This document shows positions 60,844-64,000 of a stretch of 64,000 nucleotides of DNA, piece by piece. The stretch comes from an uncultured Lachnospiraceae bacterium. Its GTDB lineage: Bacteria > Bacillota > Clostridia > Lachnospirales > Lachnospiraceae. The notes under the pieces are model-generated. The model had not been told where the DNA came from and did no database searches. It worked only from the letters and a program-made list of their open reading frames with translations. The translations under genes were made by a program, and so were the position numbers. The first letter of the stretch is position 1. Each line of letters begins with the position of its first letter. Where the stretch lies: contig CAJURU010000013.1 of assembly GCA_910588845.1 (NCBI GenBank), forward strand, positions 1 through 64,000, given 5' to 3'.

Positions 60844-62496
60844 TCACTCCTCTTCCTCTGCACCGAGTCCGAGTTCGTCTATAATTTTGTATACTTCCAG
60901 GGTAAACTCTTCTTTCTCCCAGATATCATACAGCTCTCTTGCCTGATCCAGTGTCATGCTATATTGTTTCTTCAATGCCTTCTCTATCGTTGAGAGCATC
61001 TTATCATATTCTACTGCCGCGCCTGTTGCCGCAGCCTCAGCGGCGTTCTTGTCGTATCTGCCCACACCAAGTATCAGTGCGCTCAAAGCTTCCGCATGCA
61101 TATTTTGTTTCTTATATACACGATAATTCTTAATCTGCTGGTGCACATACGCAGTAAGCCGCGCTTTATTGTATAGCTCTTCATCTACGGCTTTTACTTT
61201 GGCGCCCTGTGTAAAGCAACTGTAGGCCTCTACATAGTCGCCCTGATCATAACTCTCCCGCGCCTGAGATACGCTCAACATATACCCAACCTGGCTACTA
61301 AAAAGATTTATGAGGATTACCAGAGAAATACCCACCAACATAATAAGGATTACCGGGCCCTTGGGAAGCGGTTTGCTCCTCTCAATAACCTTAAGGTCTT
61401 TTTTCTTCTTTTCTTTCTTAGGCTTCTTCTCTTTCTCCGCCTTAACTTTCGCTTTCTGGGCTTTCTTTTCCTCTTTGTCTTTCTTTTTCTGCTCTTTCTG
61501 CTCTTCCTTCTGCGCTGACTTCTCCTGCTTCTTCTTCTCTTTTGCAGCCGCCTCATCCTCTATCTTCTTGAGGTCTTCCTTATCTTCCTCAGAAAGACTG
61601 TCAACATCAGAAGCGTCTATAACCTTATCGTCTTCCCCAAACAAAGCCAGGCTTATCCTCTTGAACAGACCGACCTTCTCGCCAGTATCCTGGCTGACTG
61701 ATTCTTTCTTGCCCTTTTTACTTTTTTTCTTTGTATCTTCTTCCGGCAAAAAAGCTTCTGCATGCTCTGTTACTTCGTTCGGGTCCTCCATATCCTCTAA
61801 GCCCAAACTCTCTAACTGCCGCGCTAAATCCTCCATACCGTCCCCGGCGTTTTCCGGTTCTGCTTCCTGCAAATCTATCTCCCCGCCTGGTTCCTCCGAC
61901 ATCGTATTCACAAAATCCTCGCCCATGAAATCCGCTTCATCCGCAGAAGAAAGATTCGCCAAAGGCTCCTCTTCCTGTGGCTCTTCTTCTCCCATCTCTG
62001 AGAGCATATCCAGCAATTCCTGATTGACCTCTCCGGAATTGTAATCCGGATCAGCGTCTCCATCTAACGTATTTACTTCAAAGTCAGAATCCGCTTCTGG
62101 TTCCGAAGCATCATCCATATACGCTGCCCCGACGTCATTTAAGCCAAAATCATCATCATAATTCTTTAAAGACTCCTCAATCGACAAATCCTTTCCATCA
62201 TCCAAACTGTCGACACTATCCAGATCATCCAACGTGCCATTTTTAATATTGCTGACAATGTTATCAATATCATCCAGATCAAAGTCCAAATCATCCCCGC
62301 TCCCAGAATCCGATTTGTCCTTGGATGCCGATTTGCTCTTCTCAAACGCCTTCAGAAAATCATCTTCGTCGTCATCGGAAACCGAACTCCCAAAATGGCT
62401 GAAAAAATCATCCTCATCCTTTGTTACCTCTGATTCGCCTTCCACTCCCCGCAACAATTTGTCCAGGTAATCTTCTCTCTCGTTCAAAGATTCCAC
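60844..62496 (-). CDS. Acidic/lysine-rich single-pass membrane protein
   Basis: A 550-aa protein in three parts. Residues 1-260 are very acidic and disordered (Asp/Glu/Ser). About 280-375 are Lys/Glu-rich coiled coil (KKDKEEKKAQKAKVKAEKEK). A membrane helix (VILIMLVGISLVILINLF) near 385-402 is followed by about 140 helical residues with TPR-like spacing (ARESYDQGDYVEAYSCFTQG). The orientation places the long charged head in the cytosol and the TPR-like part outside. Function unknown. GGAGGTGG precedes the ATG, and a promoter lies at 62527-62555. The four-nt gap to hisH suggests co-transcription. Confidence 0.75.
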   Translation of the reverse strand: MESLNEREDYLDKLLRGVEGESEVTKDEDDFFSHFGSSVSDDDEDDFLKAFEKSKSASKDKSDSGSGDDLDFDLDDIDNIVSNIKNGTLDDLDSVDSLDDGKDLSIEESLKNYDDDFGLNDVGAAYMDDASEPEADSDFEVNTLDGDADPDYNSGEVNQELLDMLSEMGEEEPQEEEPLANLSSADEADFMGEDFVNTMSEEPGGEIDLQEAEPENAGDGMEDLARQLESLGLEDMEDPNEVTEHAEAFLPEEDTKKKSKKGKKESVSQDTGEKVGLFKRISLALFGEDDKVIDASDVDSLSEEDKEDLKKIEDEAAAKEKKKQEKSAQKEEQKEQKKKDKEEKKAQKAKVKAEKEKKPKKEKKKKDLKVIERSKPLPKGPVILIMLVGISLVILINLFSSQVGYMLSVSQARESYDQGDYVEAYSCFTQGAKVKAVDEELYNKARLTAYVHQQIKNYRVYKKQNMHAEALSALILGVGRYDKNAAEAAATGAAVEYDKMLSTIEKALKKQYSMTLDQARELYDIWEKEEFTLEVYKIIDELGLGAEEEE

Positions 62497-62526
62497 CTCC
62501 GGTGCTTTTTCTCATAATGTACCTTT

Positions 62527-62555
62527 ATCATAACACACTGTTTCTCAATACACAA
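62527..62555 (-). promoter_or_regulatory. Promoter of the acidic membrane protein/hisHF transcript
   Basis: TTGTGT (62555-62550), 17-bp spacer, TATGAT (62532-62527), about 30 nt before the ATG at 62496. Confidence 0.6.
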
Positions 62556-62625
62556 GTGCAATACCATGCCCGACGAAACTCTATATAAAGTTGCACTCAC
62601 ACTATTCCCCAAACGCGGCTAACGC

Positions 62626-63990
62626 TTAATTTTTAAAGCTGTGTACCGGCGCCGGAATTCTTCCTTTACGGCTGATAAAGGCCTCACATCCGTATTTGTT
62701 GACCGGCATAACCGGTGCATGGCCCAGCAATCCGCCAAATTCTACTGTCTCCCCAATTCCCTTGCCAATAACTGGAATCAGACGCACAGCCGTTGTCTTC
62801 TGGTTAATCATGCCAATCGCCATCTCATCTGCAATAATGCCGGAAATCGTGGACGGTGGTACATCCCCCGGAATGGCAATCATATCGAGCCCCACGGAAC
62901 AAACGCAGGTCATGGCCTCCAATTTTTCTAACGTCAGCGCGCCTGCCTCCACGGCGTTAATCATACCTTGATCTTCACTGACCGGAATGAACGCCCCACT
63001 TAGCCCTCCAACATAGGAAGACGCCATTATTCCGCCTTTTTTGACCTGGTCGTTTAATAGCGCAAGCGCCGCCGTAGTGCCCGGTGCACCGGCATATTCC
63101 AGGCCGATCTCCTCTAAAATCTCCGCCACAGAATCGCCGATTGCAGGGGTTGGCGCCAGCGAGAGGTCTATGATACCAAATGGAATCCCCATTCTGCGGC
63201 TCGCCTCCTGAGCGACCAACTGACCAACGCGCGTAATCTTAAACGCCGTCTTCTTAATGGTTTCACACAAGACTTCAAAATCCGCGCCCCGCACCTGCTC
63301 CAAAGCTTTTTTCACCACGCCGGGACCTGAGACCCCGACATTGATAATAGCGTCCGCCTCCGTCACACCGTGGAAAGCTCCCGCCATAAATGGGTTGTCG
63401 TCCGGCGCGTTACAGAATACGACCAGCTTCGCACAGCCCAGAGAATCGTTCTCTTTCGTAAGCCCGGCTGTTTTTAAAATAATCTCACCCATCAGCTTCA
63501 CGGCGTCCATGTCAATTCCTGTCTTAGTAGAACCCACATTGACGGAACTGCACACGCGCTCTGTCTCCGCTAACGCCTGAGGAATCGAACAAATCAAGTT
63601 CCTGTCCCCTGTTGTCATGCCCTTCGACACCAGCGCAGAATATCCGCCGATAAAATTTACACCCACCGTCTTGGCCGCTTTATCTAAGGTCCGTGCTATC
63701 GTTACAAAATCCTCAGGCGTCTTACATGCCGCCTGCCCAACCAGAGAAATCGGCGTCACGGAAATCCGTTTATTAACGATAGGGATACAATACCCCCGCT
63801 CAATCTCCTCGCCAGTTTCCACAAGCTTCTCAGCCACTGTCGTAATCTTTCGGTAAATATTATCGTTTAATTTCTGTAAATCTGAATCAATACAGTCCAG
63901 CAGACTGATGCCCAGCGTAATTGTGCGCACATCCAGATTTTCCTGCTCAATCATTTTGTTGGTTTCATTTACTTCCCAGATATTTATCAT
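62626..63990 (-). CDS. PFL family protein (UPF0210)
   Basis: A 454-aa protein of the UPF0210/PFL family (DUF711), whose fold is distantly similar to pyruvate formate-lyase but whose function is unknown. It starts MINIWEVNETNKMIEQENLD and contains GGYSALVSKGMTTGDRNLI and LGHAPVMPVN near the end, as homologues do. The ATG at 63990 is near the window edge; a GTG lies one codon upstream. The ACT-domain protein that normally precedes it would be just outside the window. Confidence 0.9.
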   Translation of the reverse strand: MINIWEVNETNKMIEQENLDVRTITLGISLLDCIDSDLQKLNDNIYRKITTVAEKLVETGEEIERGYCIPIVNKRISVTPISLVGQAACKTPEDFVTIARTLDKAAKTVGVNFIGGYSALVSKGMTTGDRNLICSIPQALAETERVCSSVNVGSTKTGIDMDAVKLMGEIILKTAGLTKENDSLGCAKLVVFCNAPDDNPFMAGAFHGVTEADAIINVGVSGPGVVKKALEQVRGADFEVLCETIKKTAFKITRVGQLVAQEASRRMGIPFGIIDLSLAPTPAIGDSVAEILEEIGLEYAGAPGTTAALALLNDQVKKGGIMASSYVGGLSGAFIPVSEDQGMINAVEAGALTLEKLEAMTCVCSVGLDMIAIPGDVPPSTISGIIADEMAIGMINQKTTAVRLIPVIGKGIGETVEFGGLLGHAPVMPVNKYGCEAFISRKGRIPAPVHSFKN

Positions 63991-64000
63991 CACACCGCTC

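Noticed and set aside
61310..62023. A 237-codon plus-strand frame rich in Ser and Phe
   Set aside because: It mirrors the Lys/Glu/Asp-rich stretch of the membrane protein gene on the other strand; low-complexity coding DNA often leaves such shadow frames.

Overview
The window looks like chromosomal DNA from a Gram-positive anaerobe of the class Clostridia, most likely family Lachnospiraceae. The evidence is gene content and order: hrcA-grpE-dnaK-dnaJ behind a CIRCE operator, rho / rpmE-DUF1385-prmC-prfA, ireB-ruvX-DUF1292-RNase J, era next to recO with a YqzL-like small gene, single-chain glycyl-tRNA synthetase, pyruvate phosphate dikinase, DUF4364 and a PFL/UPF0210 gene. Promoters are sigma-A type with 16-17 bp spacers and Shine-Dalgarno sites are strong. 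No rRNA, tRNA, insertion sequence or CRISPR array was seen. Most genes are on the minus strand.

Layout. 1-787: edge of an accessory segment (DUF6075 gene, a truncated ORF, two hairpins) abutting the 3' end of ppdK. 788-11728: housekeeping genes ppdK, glyS, a lipoprotein, recO, YqzL-like, era, an M16 peptidase and an MscS channel. 11757-13124: plus-strand tandem HD-domain gene whose promoter carries a perfect 26-bp palindrome. 13262-20046: serine and branched-chain amino acid genes (serA, serC, ilvB, leuB), then yajC and tgt. 20207-21361: aroC on plus. 21454-30328: a large secreted repeat protein and a long co-directional cluster that holds a Rossmann-fold protein, a lactonase, the tRNA wobble-uridine genes trhP and trmR, a mini YceG-like protein, a YlbF-family protein, RNase J and DUF1292. 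The cluster continues upstream into ruvX and ireB.

31158-37563: mtaB, a plus-strand HPr-like gene, then thiI and its cysteine desulfurase, rsmE, prmA and a J-domain protein. 37670-38920: second secreted protein. 39079-44047: the HrcA/CIRCE chaperone operon, followed by a 400-bp intergenic tract with nested inverted repeats. 44509-47544: asnB, an orphan Hpt protein and a PAP2-type membrane protein. 47571-48740: a decayed island with remnants of a type I DNA methylase and a retropepsin-like gene. 48841-53824: translation and termination genes prfA, prmC, DUF1385, rpmE and rho. 54083-56733: plus-strand malic enzyme, radical SAM protein and DUF4364. 56791-63990: zinc-ribbon/HTH protein, flavin reductase, coiled-coil protein, ung, hisF, hisH, an acidic membrane protein and PFL.

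Recurring themes are tRNA and rRNA modification (tgt, trhP, trmR, mtaB, thiI, rsmE), translation quality control, and amino acid biosynthesis. Most of the sequence is ordinary core genome. The less ordinary material is the decayed methylase island, the nested inverted-repeat tract upstream of hrcA, the palindromic promoter of the HD gene, the His-less HPr homologue, the catalytic-domain-less YceG protein and the Rossmann/ParB-like protein. I did not see a clear new defence or mobile system.
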